6,726 nucleotides of DNA from Flavobacteriaceae bacterium (GCA_020347545.1 CP070731.1:1488658-1495383), one strand, 5' to 3'. Shown: positions 1-6,712, numbered from the stretch's first letter. Notes: a model not told the origin generated them from the sequence alone. A program made the numbers and translations.

Positions 1-632
1 ATATCACATACAACAATGTTGTAATATCCTTTTGTTACCAAGGCCACCAAACCTTTTTCCTCCAGCTCAGAATTCACTGTTTCTATATAAGAATAGGCCC
101 AGTCATCATCTTTTGGAGCTTTAAAATTAAAATCCTTCGTAATAAGTAAATCATTAAAAGAGGAAGCAACGCTATCGGCGTCATCTCCGTAAGTCATCAA
201 TTGAAAATATTCAAGGATTTTATTAAGAGCTAACTGGAAATAGGGATATTCATCATCGCTGACAGTCCAATCCGTAAGATATGGATTAGGTTCCAGTACG
301 ATTTCACCATTTGCATTCTCTGAACCCCAGTTTTTGTTTGAGGAAACCGAGAAATCTTTGTAAACATAATCAAAAACTCTTGGCTTGGCCATGGCCAGCC
401 AGGTTTTATAGACTATTTCTTCTTGTTCTTCTTTTGAATAGATGTCCTTGCCGAGAAGACTTACGATTTCTTCCAGCAATTCTTTTTCAATTCCTAGTTC
501 TGAGGTTCTGGGGTCGGCTTCCTTATATTTATAGATATAACTTCTGAATTCTACATTTGAATAATCCATTTGTCCAAATGCAAAATACGTAAAAGCCAAC
601 AAGATGTAGGTTACGTGTAATTTTCTTTTCAT
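1..632 (-). CDS. Secreted protein of unknown function (3' end outside window)
   Basis: I do not recognise the family. The frame is open from the ATG at 632-630 to the window edge: 210 whole codons with no stop, so only the N-terminal part is seen. Residues 1-20 form a clear signal peptide, with basic residues (KRK) at 2-4, a hydrophobic core at about 7-19 and a probable cleavage near AFG|Q at 20/21. There is no lipobox cysteine, so this is probably a soluble exported protein. The rest is acidic and rich in aromatic residues, has no membrane span and shows no catalytic motif I can name. An in-frame ATG at 671-669 would add 13 residues (MLTIKEKLNEIAP) before the signal peptide. I prefer 632 because it puts the basic residues directly at the N-terminus. 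The gene points the same way as dnaN but lies 238 bases downstream of it, so co-transcription is uncertain. The coding call is firm; function is unknown. Confidence 0.85.
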   Translation of the reverse strand, partial: MKRKLHVTYILLAFTYFAFGQMDYSNVEFRSYIYKYKEADPRTSELGIEKELLEEIVSLLGKDIYSKEEQEEIVYKTWLAMAKPRVFDYVYKDFSVSSNKNWGSENANGEIVLEPNPYLTDWTVSDDEYPYFQLALNKILEYFQLMTYGDDADSVASSFNDLLITKDFNFKAPKDDDWAYSYIETVNSELEEKGLVALVTKGYYNIVVCD

Positions 633-870
633 AGGCGCAATTTCGTTCAACTTTTCTTTTATGGTCAACATAAAACACTAATATTCAGATTATTATCTAA
701 TTATTAGTTGATCAGTTTTACTAAAAAATAAATTGAACTTTAGGGGATTCAACTATTTTCTTGGGGGCAATATAAGGCAAAACAGCTTAAAAACCAAATT
801 TAAGCACAACATAGGCATAAGAAAATACACGTTAAACCTAAGAAAATTAGAAAGTTAAGCAATTGATGGC
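633..870. other. Gene-free gap between dnaN and the secreted-protein gene
   Basis: This AT-rich stretch has no convincing reading frame on either strand apart from a possible 13-codon N-terminal extension of the left gene (633-671). I see no GC-rich hairpin followed by a T-run that would serve as a rho-independent terminator for dnaN. It holds a possible minus-strand promoter (795-824), a short perfect palindrome CTAATTATTAG at 697-707, and two imperfect matches to the AAAGTTnAACTTT palindrome seen near dnaN: 642-654 (9 of 12 fixed bases) and 729-741 (10 of 12). In sequence this AT-rich such partial matches may be chance. Confidence 0.6.
795..824 (-). promoter_or_regulatory. Possible promoter for the secreted-protein gene
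   Basis: On the minus strand, TAAATTTG at 802-795 fits the Bacteroidota -7 consensus TAnnTTTG exactly. A TTTC at 824-821, 18 bases further upstream, is a 3-of-4 match to the -33 box TTTG. Transcription would start near 788 and leave a leader of about 155 bases, which is long. An 8-mer with six fixed bases can occur by chance in AT-rich DNA, so this is only a candidate. Confidence 0.25.
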
Positions 871-1989
871 CTAGTTGCTAAGCATCACAGGCATTACCAG
901 CATTGTAATTTCTTCTCCTTCTTCCAAACCGTCAATCGGGGTAAGAATACCGGCTCTGTTCGGTAAAGACATCTCTAAAAGAATATCATTTGAATTCAAA
1001 TGATTTAACATTTCCAGGAGAAATCTTGAATTAAATCCAATCTGCATATCATCTCCTTCATAACTGCAAATAAGTCTTTCATCTGCTTTATTGGAAAAAT
1101 CCAGATCCTCTGCAGAAATCTTAAGCTCCGTACCAGCCATTTTAAGTCGAATCTGATGTGTTGTTTTACTCGAGAAAATGGAAACACGTCGTACCGAATT
1201 GTAAAAGGAATTTCTGTCTAGAGTAAGTTTATTTGGATTTTCTTTTGGAATTACGGCTTCATAATTAGGATACTTACCATCGATAAGCCTGCAGATCAAT
1301 GTACTGTTTCCGAAAGAAAATTTAGCATTCGTGTCATTATACTCAATCACGACATCCTCTTCATTTCCGGAAAGGATATTTTTCAATAAGGTCAGTGGCT
1401 TCTTGGGCATAATAAACTCCGCCACTTCGCTTGCGCTGACATCCTTTCGAATATATTTTACGAGCTTGTGTGCATCAGTAGCAACAAAAATCAGGTTTTC
1501 AGGGCTAAGTTGAAAAAATACACCACTCATTACCGGTCTGAGGTCATCATTACCGGAAGCAAAAATGGTTTTCGATATACCTGTGGCAAGAATACTCGCT
1601 TTTAGGGTAGTACTGCTTGGTGTCTCCAATTCAACTGCTTTTGGAAATTCTTCCCCGTCTGCGTAAGCCAAAGCATATTTTCCACTATCGGAACTTATTT
1701 CAATGGTATTGTTGTCCTCTACTTTAAAAGTCAGGGGTTGTTCAGGAAACGTTTTTAAAATATCCAAAAGAAGTCTTGCCGGCACTGCAATGGCTCCTGG
1801 AGCGTCAGATTCTACCTCGATCGAAGTACTCATGGTCGTTTCAAGATCAGAAGCAGAAATACTCAATTGATCATCCGTTAACTCAAATAGAAAATTATCC
1901 AGAATAGGGAGCGTATTATTGGTGTTAATCACACCACCTAAAATTTGTAATTGTTTCAATAACTGAGAACTGGAAACTATAAACTTCAT
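871..1989 (-). CDS. dnaN: DNA polymerase III subunit beta (sliding clamp)
   Basis: This is the ring-shaped clamp that closes around DNA as a dimer, tethers the replicative polymerase and serves as a docking site for repair and replication proteins. The 372-residue product is close to the 366 residues of E. coli beta and appears complete, with three clamp folds at roughly 1-120, 125-245 and 248-372. Recognisable family signatures are RPVMSG at 151-156, ATDAHKL at 170-176 (E. coli ATDGHRL, part of the hydrophobic partner-binding cleft), LIDGKYPNYEAVIP at 235-248, and a C-terminal MPVML at 366-370 matching E. coli MPMRL. The start at 1989 gives the usual MKF N-terminus; only A-rich sequence (AAAAAGA) precedes it, as is common in this phylum. 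No dnaA or recF is adjacent in this window; instead a divergent deacetylase-transporter operon lies upstream. A short reading frame ends five bases before this start and may couple its translation. Confidence 0.98.
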   Translation of the reverse strand: MKFIVSSSQLLKQLQILGGVINTNNTLPILDNFLFELTDDQLSISASDLETTMSTSIEVESDAPGAIAVPARLLLDILKTFPEQPLTFKVEDNNTIEISSDSGKYALAYADGEEFPKAVELETPSSTTLKASILATGISKTIFASGNDDLRPVMSGVFFQLSPENLIFVATDAHKLVKYIRKDVSASEVAEFIMPKKPLTLLKNILSGNEEDVVIEYNDTNAKFSFGNSTLICRLIDGKYPNYEAVIPKENPNKLTLDRNSFYNSVRRVSIFSSKTTHQIRLKMAGTELKISAEDLDFSNKADERLICSYEGDDMQIGFNSRFLLEMLNHLNSNDILLEMSLPNRAGILTPIDGLEEGEEITMLVMPVMLSN

Positions 1990-1994
1990 TCTTT

Positions 1995-2090
1995 TTATTT
2001 TAAAATAGTCACGATTTGATGTATGTTCCGGCCAGAAGATTCGATTCCAAATGGAACTTTAAAGCCCTGATACTTTTCAAGTATCAACAT
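1995..2090 (-). CDS. Possible 31-residue leader peptide (uORF) upstream of dnaN
   Basis: An ATG at 2090-2088 opens a 31-codon frame (MLILEKYQ ... VTILK) ending in TAA at 1997-1995, followed by AAAGA and then the dnaN ATG. The fit with the promoter supports it: the -7 box at 2125-2118 predicts a transcript start near 2112, about 20 bases before this ATG, so the frame fills nearly the whole dnaN leader. The frame is also open upstream of the ATG, back to a stop near 2185, so a longer past frame or a gene remnant is possible. The peptide has no signal sequence, no membrane span and no run of one amino acid like a classical attenuator. I recognise no homologue. Open frames of 30 codons are common by chance, so this stays tentative; the tight spacing to dnaN is the best argument. 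Confidence 0.35.
   Translation of the reverse strand: MLILEKYQGFKVPFGIESSGRNIHQIVTILK
2068..2086 (-). promoter_or_regulatory. Stem-loop in the dnaN leader
   Basis: A perfect inverted repeat has 8-bp arms (TGATACTT and AAGTATCA) and a 3-base loop. It lies in the predicted dnaN leader RNA, starting one base after the ATG of the possible leader peptide, so it would occupy codons 2 to 8 of that frame and could affect its translation. With only two G-C pairs it is modest in strength. No T-run follows, so it is not a standard terminator. It could equally be a DNA-level binding site. Confidence 0.4.
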
Positions 2091-2117
2091 TTGATCTTTT
2101 GGCACTGCATAAGCATA

Positions 2118-2149
2118 CAAATATATTATTTTAAAGTTGAACTTTGAAA
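2118..2149 (-). promoter_or_regulatory. Probable dnaN promoter
   Basis: On the minus strand, TATATTTG at 2125-2118 matches the Bacteroidota -7 consensus TAnnTTTG exactly. TTTC at 2149-2146, separated by 20 bases, is a 3-of-4 match to the -33 box TTTG at standard spacing. Transcription would start near 2112, about 120 bases before the dnaN ATG. This is the best promoter match between the two divergent genes for this direction. The spacer is almost entirely taken up by the palindrome at 2129-2149. Confidence 0.5.
2129..2149. promoter_or_regulatory. Palindrome in the dnaN promoter spacer, operator-like
   Basis: The core AAAGTT-G-AACTTT at 2133-2145 is a perfect 6+6 bp inverted repeat around one base. 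It extends to 2129-2149 with one mismatched pair (2132/2146) and three more A-T pairs on each side. It sits between the predicted -33 and -7 boxes of the dnaN promoter, where a bound protein would block RNA polymerase. The same core occurs again at 2454-2466. No regulator is encoded in the window, so the binding protein, if any, is unknown. Confidence 0.4.
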
Positions 2150-2226
2150 ATTTATTTAGTGAGTATATTAACAATATGATATGTTAAGGTTTTCTTAATA
2201 ATTAAGGCTATGGAACATAATTTCTT

Positions 2227-2234
2227 TAGATTTG
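2227..2234 (+). promoter_or_regulatory. Possible promoter (-7 box) of the deacetylase-symporter operon
   Basis: TAGATTTG matches the Bacteroidota -7 consensus TAnnTTTG exactly and lies 112 bases before the chosen deacetylase start codon. The -33 region is poor: there is no TTTG at the expected distance, only AT-rich sequence around 2200-2207. If used, transcription would start near 2241 with a leader of about 105 bases, and the promoter may depend on an activator. I see no riboswitch or terminator structure in that leader. Confidence 0.4.
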
Positions 2235-2346
2235 TTCGACTGTCTGATAAGCATACAATTGACAAAGAATGATAATGATCGGTTGAATTTTGACCCTTAT
2301 AGAACAGAAACAAGAAACCTCAATGATATATTTCTACAAAGAATCT

Positions 2347-4863
2347 ATGAAAAGACGATTAACTTTATTTGTAATTGCAATTTTTACCTTTCTCATTTCA
2401 TTTTCGCAAGCTCCGGAAAAACCTGGTTCCGCGGAAATATATGAGGATATTAAAAAGTTAAACTTTCTTGGATCGGTATTGTATCTTGCTGCTCATCCTG
2501 ATGACGAGAATACGAGGCTGATATCTTATTTTGCAAACAACGTCCACGCAAGAACTGCTTATTTGTCCATAACAAGAGGGGATGGAGGTCAAAATCTTAT
2601 TGGTCCTGAAATAAGGGAGTTGCTGGGTGTAATCAGAACAAATGAATTATTACGGGCCAGGCAAACGGATGGAGGAGAACAGTTTTTTACACGCGCCAAT
2701 GATTTTGGCTATTCAAAACATCCTGATGAAACCTTGAAATTATGGAATAAAGAAGAAGTTTTAAAAGATGTTGTAAAGGTGATTCGAGAGTTTCAGCCTG
2801 ATCTGATCATCAACAGGTTTGATGCAGAATCAGCTGGGAGAACTCATGGCCATCATACTTCATCGGCAATACTCAGTTTAGAGGCCTTCGATTTGGCTGC
2901 TGACCCCGAATTCAAAGCATACGGCCTGGATGCCTGGAAAACACCACGGGTTTTTTTTAATACACATTGGTGGTTTTATGGAAGCAGAGAGAAGTTTGAG
3001 GAAGTGGATAAATCGGAAATGATTGCCTTTGATACGGGAGTTTATTTTCCGACCCTCGGACTATCCAATTCCGAAATATCCTCTTTGAGCCGAAGCATGC
3101 ATAAGTCTCAGGGATTTGGGAGCACAGGAACCCGGGGTACGGAAATGGAATATATTGAATTGCTCAAGGGTAATATGCCTTCAGATAAACAAAATGTCTT
3201 TGAGGGAGTCAATACAACCTGGTCCAGGGTCAAGGGAGGAGAAGAGATCAAAACAATTCTTCAAAAGGTTCAAATTGAATTCGATTTTACCGATCCTTCC
3301 AAGAGTTTACCGGATTTGATAAAGGCCTATCAAATGATACTTGCACTTGAAGACAGTCATTGGAAGGCTCAGAAACTTCCTGAGATAAAAGATATTATCG
3401 CAGCATGTACGGGACTTTATCTTGAAGCTGCGGCAGCACAGGAATATTCAACACAAAATCAAACAATAAAGGTGCGTCTTGAGGCGACAAACAGAAGTTC
3501 TGAAGACATAGTATTGAATTCTGTAAGGCTATTGCCACAGGCTAAAAGCATGGATTTTAAAATCGACTTAAAAGACAACATACCTTTTGGCAAAGAAATT
3601 GAAATTGAGGTTGGGAAAAATGCCAAAATGACGACACCCTATTGGTTAGAGGAGAGAGGAAGTCTTGGGATGTATGAAGTAAAGGATTCCCTGAATATTG
3701 GAAGGCCACTTTCATTCAGACCGCATCAGGTGGTTTTCAATTTGGTAGTCAGCGGTGTACAAATGGATTATACAAGACAAATAGTTTATAAATTCAATGA
3801 TCCGGTTAATGGCGAAGTTTATCAACCTTTTGAAATACTTCCTGCCATGGTTTCCAGTATAGCGTCCAAAGTGATTATTTTTAGTGATGGAGCTCCCAAG
3901 GAGATTCCGGTCATTGTCAAAGCTTTTAAAGATGACGCAAAGGGAAGCATCCAACTTGAAGTGCCTGAAGGGTGGGAGGTGAGTCCTCAAAAAAAGGAAT
4001 TCACAATCAACAGTAAAGGAGAGGATCTAACACTGAATTTCACGGTAAAACCAAGCTCTGATCAAAGCCAGGGTTTTATCAGGCCCGTTATAGTGGCCAA
4101 TGGAGAAAAATTCACGAAGGCTTTGGTGGAAATAAATTATGATCATATTCCAAAACAATCCATCCTTTTACCATCAGAATCAAAAGTGGTTCGATTGAAT
4201 ATCCGGAAAAACGGCAAGGATATAGGCTATGTAAAGGGAGCAGGTGACGAGGTACCCAAGTATTTAAAACAAATTGGATTTTCGATTACTGAAATATCTC
4301 CTGAGCAGATATCAGAACGATCTTTAGACAAATATGATGCGGTAATAATGGGGATTCGAGCCTATAATACGGTTCCCGAACTAGAATCAAAGCAGAAATA
4401 TCTTTTAGATTATGTCAAGAAGGGAGGTAACCTGATCGTCCAATACAATACAAGCCATAACCTGGTGGTAAAGGAAAATCTGGCACCTTATTCCCTGACA
4501 CTTTCAAGGGATCGAATTACCGATGAAACTGCCCCGGTAAGTTTTCTCAATAAAGATCATGAAATACTGAATTACCCCAATTCAATAAAAACGGAAGACT
4601 TTGATGGCTGGGTTCAGGAGAGGGGATTGTATTTCCCTAATCAATGGTCAGAAGAGTTTACACCTGTTCTGTCTTTTAAAGAAAATGGAGATCCTGCCAT
4701 GAATGGGAGCCTTTTGGTTGCAAAATACGGTGAAGGACATTATATTTATACAGGGCTTTCATTCTTCAGAGAATTGCCTGCAGGGGTTCCCGGAGCCTAT
4801 AAGTTGTTTGCCAACATGATTTCTGTTGGAAATAATGATCTGGAGCAGGAGATTAAGGAGTAA
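2347..4863 (+). CDS. Exported PIG-L family zinc deacetylase with NEW3-like and GATase1-like domains
   Basis: PIG-L/LmbE enzymes are zinc hydrolases that typically remove N-acetyl groups from GlcNAc-type substrates. Counting from the ATG at 2347 the protein has 838 residues. Residues 1-21 are a signal peptide (KRR, hydrophobic stretch, SFSQ) without a lipobox. The PIG-L domain covers about 38-200: AHPDDE at 49-54 supplies zinc ligands H50 and D53 and the probable catalytic base D52, and HGHH at 167-170 supplies the third ligand, probably H170. HKSQGFG at 252-258 is a motif I associate with large Bacteroidota members. A beta-rich region at about 515-595 resembles the NEW3 (NPCBM-associated) fold. 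The C-terminus, about 640-838, resembles a class I glutamine amidotransferase/ThuA fold (YDAVIMGIRAYNT near 663, GGNLIVQYN near 694, GEGHYIYTG near 795) without an obvious Cys-His pair. Longer starts exist (ATG 2323, TTG 2290), but 2347 gives a proper signal peptide. It is the first gene of the probable operon. Substrate unknown. Confidence 0.92.
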   Translation: MKRRLTLFVIAIFTFLISFSQAPEKPGSAEIYEDIKKLNFLGSVLYLAAHPDDENTRLISYFANNVHARTAYLSITRGDGGQNLIGPEIRELLGVIRTNELLRARQTDGGEQFFTRANDFGYSKHPDETLKLWNKEEVLKDVVKVIREFQPDLIINRFDAESAGRTHGHHTSSAILSLEAFDLAADPEFKAYGLDAWKTPRVFFNTHWWFYGSREKFEEVDKSEMIAFDTGVYFPTLGLSNSEISSLSRSMHKSQGFGSTGTRGTEMEYIELLKGNMPSDKQNVFEGVNTTWSRVKGGEEIKTILQKVQIEFDFTDPSKSLPDLIKAYQMILALEDSHWKAQKLPEIKDIIAACTGLYLEAAAAQEYSTQNQTIKVRLEATNRSSEDIVLNSVRLLPQAKSMDFKIDLKDNIPFGKEIEIEVGKNAKMTTPYWLEERGSLGMYEVKDSLNIGRPLSFRPHQVVFNLVVSGVQMDYTRQIVYKFNDPVNGEVYQPFEILPAMVSSIASKVIIFSDGAPKEIPVIVKAFKDDAKGSIQLEVPEGWEVSPQKKEFTINSKGEDLTLNFTVKPSSDQSQGFIRPVIVANGEKFTKALVEINYDHIPKQSILLPSESKVVRLNIRKNGKDIGYVKGAGDEVPKYLKQIGFSITEISPEQISERSLDKYDAVIMGIRAYNTVPELESKQKYLLDYVKKGGNLIVQYNTSHNLVVKENLAPYSLTLSRDRITDETAPVSFLNKDHEILNYPNSIKTEDFDGWVQERGLYFPNQWSEEFTPVLSFKENGDPAMNGSLLVAKYGEGHYIYTGLSFFRELPAGVPGAYKLFANMISVGNNDLEQEIKE
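2454..2466. repeat. Second copy of the AAAGTTnAACTTT palindrome
   Basis: AAAGTT-A-AACTTT is a perfect 6+6 bp inverted repeat and is identical to the core at 2133-2145 except for the central base. Here it lies inside the deacetylase gene, spanning codons for K-L-N-F around residues 36-40. The two centres are 321 bases apart and flank the promoter and start of the operon. It may be an auxiliary operator or a coincidence of AT-rich codons. Confidence 0.35.
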
Positions 4864-4921
4864 TGTAAGTTCTGGATCTAAAGCGGATTCAATATACAGG
4901 GTATTAATAGAAAAGTATCAA

Positions 4922-5035
4922 ATGAAAGAAAAGGAAGTTGTTTCAAACAAATGGCGCAAGCTTTATACGTATTTGCTTATTGCTAATATCATTTATATCG
5001 TGATATTTTATCTCATAACACAACTTTATAATTGA
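4922..5035 (+). CDS. 37-residue single-span membrane protein, possible symporter partner
   Basis: The product has a charged N-terminus (MKEKEVVSNKWRK, residues 1-13), one strongly hydrophobic, tyrosine- and isoleucine-rich span at about 14-33 and a short polar tail. The positive-inside rule puts the N-terminus in the cytoplasm. The gene begins 58 bases after the deacetylase stop, and its TGA lies 3 bases before the symporter ATG (TGATCAATG), so the two are very likely translationally coupled. Several sodium:solute symporters are known to sit beside small membrane proteins (DUF4212, DUF485, DUF997 families), but those are usually longer with two spans; this one is shorter and I cannot place it in any of them. 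A farther in-frame ATG at 4826 overlaps the deacetylase gene and would add a non-hydrophobic leader, so I chose 4922. The gene call rests on the membrane-protein composition and tight context; the accessory role is inference. Confidence 0.7.
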   Translation: MKEKEVVSNKWRKLYTYLLIANIIYIVIFYLITQLYN

Positions 5036-5038
5036 TCA

Positions 5039-6712
5039 ATGGTATTATTAGACTGGATCGTTTTATTGGCCACACTTTTATTCATTGTGATTTACGGATC
5101 TTGGAAAACAAGAGGGAGTAAAAATGTCAAGGACTTTATAAAAGGAGGAAGCGAGGCCAAATGGTGGACCATTGGACTCTCGGTGATGGCGACCCAGGCA
5201 AGTGCCATAACTTTTTTATCAACTCCCGGGCAGGCCTTTCACAGTGGTATGGGATTCGTTCAGTTTTATTTTGGTTTACCCCTTGCCATGATCATTATTT
5301 GCATGGTGTTTATTCCTATTTATCACAAATTAAATGTTTACACGGCCTATGAGTATTTGGAGACCCGATTTGATTTGAAAACCAGGTCTTTGGCGGCTAT
5401 ATTATTTTTAATTCAAAGAGGGTTGGCAGCGGGAATCACCATTTTTGCACCTGCCATCATTTTGTCTGCAGTGCTCGGCTGGGATCTGCTTACGCTGAAC
5501 ATTATCATTGGAGTGCTGGTAATCATCTATACGGTAAGTGGAGGCACAAAGGCCGTTAGTGTTACCCAAAAGCAGCAAATGGCCATTATTTTTATCGGTA
5601 TGTTTGCCGCCTTTTTCATTATTCTGGATTATCTGCCAAAGGACGTGACTTTTTCAAAGGCAATTGAAATAGCGGGAGCAAGCGGAAAAATGGAGGTTCT
5701 TGATTTTTCATTTGATCTTAACAACCGGTATACGGTTTGGACAGGTTTTCTTGGAGGAACATTTTTGATGCTCTCTTATTTTGGGACCGATCAGTCTCAG
5801 GTACAGCGCTATTTATCGGGTAAATCTATAAGAGAAAGTCAATTAGGTCTGCTGTTCAACGGATTTCTGAAAGTACCGATGCAATTTTTTATTCTTCTCG
5901 TAGGGGTCATGGTCTTTGTTTTTTATCAATTTAACAATTCACCGCTTAATTTTAACCCTTCGGCGACGGGTGCGGTCAAGGAGTCAAAGTATGCAGAAGA
6001 TTATGGGCGTTTGGAGAAGAATCATTTAAATCTCTTAGAGAAAAAGAAACAATTGCAGTTGCAGTATGCCGAGCACCCCGACCAGATAGAGCTCGGTGAC
6101 AAGATCAGGGAACTTCAACAACAAGAGACAGTTTACAGGGAGGAGGCAAAGGAACTCATACTTAAAGCGGACACAAATCAGGAGGTTAATGACAAGGACT
6201 ATGTGTTTATTCATTTTATACTTAATAATTTGCCACGGGGCCTGATAGGACTCTTACTGGCTGTAATTTTATCTGCGGCCATGTCCTCAACAGCTTCTGA
6301 ACTAAATGCCCTGGCGGCTACAACTACGATGGATCTTTATAGACGAAACGATCATAAGGAAAGAGATGACATGTACTATGTTTCTGTTACCAAATGGTTT
6401 ACCCTGGCATGGGGGATCCTGGCCATTCTTGTGGCGAGTATTGCCAACTTGTTTGACAACCTGATTCAACTGGTAAACATAATCGGATCGATTTTTTACG
6501 GGAATATTTTAGGCATTTTCCTTATTGCATTCTTTATCAGATTTGTGAAAGGAAATGCAGTATTTGTAGGAGCCTTGATAACTCAACTCCTGATCATCTG
6601 GATCTTTTTTATGGATGTACTTCCTTATTTATGGCTGAATTTACTGGGTTGCGTTCTTGTTATGCTGCTGTCGGTTTTGATTCAATTTGCAAAAAATAGC
6701 GTAAAAAAGTAG
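5039..6712 (+). CDS. Sodium:solute symporter (SSS/SLC5 family)
   Basis: This inner-membrane carrier (557 residues, about 13 spans, LeuT-like fold) uses the sodium gradient to import a small solute. Family features: span 1 at about 3-22; the unwound helix region WWTIGLSVMATQASAITFLS at 42-61; the signature IYTVSGGTKAVSVTQ at 163-177; GTDQSQVQRYLSGKS at 249-263, typical of the NIS/SMVT-like branch; and ILSAAMSSTASELNALAAT around 410-428, where S416 and S417 align with the sodium-site residues S340 and T341 of E. coli PutP. Between the spans ending near 298 and starting near 388 is a hydrophilic segment of about 85 residues rich in K, E, Q and L, likely a helical hairpin or coiled coil (about 319-377); PutP (502 residues) has only a short loop here, predicted to be periplasmic. 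The ATG follows the microprotein stop by 3 bases. The solute cannot be read from sequence; the deacetylase neighbour hints at an amino sugar or related product. Confidence 0.93.
   Translation: MVLLDWIVLLATLLFIVIYGSWKTRGSKNVKDFIKGGSEAKWWTIGLSVMATQASAITFLSTPGQAFHSGMGFVQFYFGLPLAMIIICMVFIPIYHKLNVYTAYEYLETRFDLKTRSLAAILFLIQRGLAAGITIFAPAIILSAVLGWDLLTLNIIIGVLVIIYTVSGGTKAVSVTQKQQMAIIFIGMFAAFFIILDYLPKDVTFSKAIEIAGASGKMEVLDFSFDLNNRYTVWTGFLGGTFLMLSYFGTDQSQVQRYLSGKSIRESQLGLLFNGFLKVPMQFFILLVGVMVFVFYQFNNSPLNFNPSATGAVKESKYAEDYGRLEKNHLNLLEKKKQLQLQYAEHPDQIELGDKIRELQQQETVYREEAKELILKADTNQEVNDKDYVFIHFILNNLPRGLIGLLLAVILSAAMSSTASELNALAATTTMDLYRRNDHKERDDMYYVSVTKWFTLAWGILAILVASIANLFDNLIQLVNIIGSIFYGNILGIFLIAFFIRFVKGNAVFVGALITQLLIIWIFFMDVLPYLWLNLLGCVLVMLLSVLIQFAKNSVKK

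Noticed and set aside
311..547. Plus-strand 78-codon open frame
   Set aside because: It lies antisense to the secreted-protein gene, which has a proper signal peptide and an uninterrupted frame. The arginine- and leucine-rich product looks like a shadow.
871..895. GATG...CATC arms around the dnaN stop as a terminator
   Set aside because: Only four base pairs, inside the coding end and with no T-run after it; not a credible terminator.
2045..2056. Second small inverted repeat TTCCA/TGGAA in the dnaN leader
   Set aside because: The arms are 5 bp with a 2-base gap, so a real hairpin would have only four pairs; it is too weak to call.
2290..2346. N-terminal extension of the deacetylase from TTG 2290 or ATG 2323
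   Set aside because: It would put polar residues before a well-formed signal peptide; the ATG at 2347 gives the expected exported form. ATG 2323 cannot be fully excluded.
2232..2444. Plus-strand 70-codon frame starting with TTG in the operon leader
   Set aside because: It begins inside the predicted -7 box, uses a weak start and overlaps the deacetylase signal peptide in another frame; it has no domain features.
3712..3990. Minus-strand 92-codon frame inside the deacetylase gene
   Set aside because: It is antisense to a well-supported coding region, with no recognisable features or upstream signals.
4826..4921. Longer start for the small membrane protein
   Set aside because: The added 32 residues overlap the deacetylase gene in another frame and lack features; the ATG at 4922 gives a compact membrane protein.
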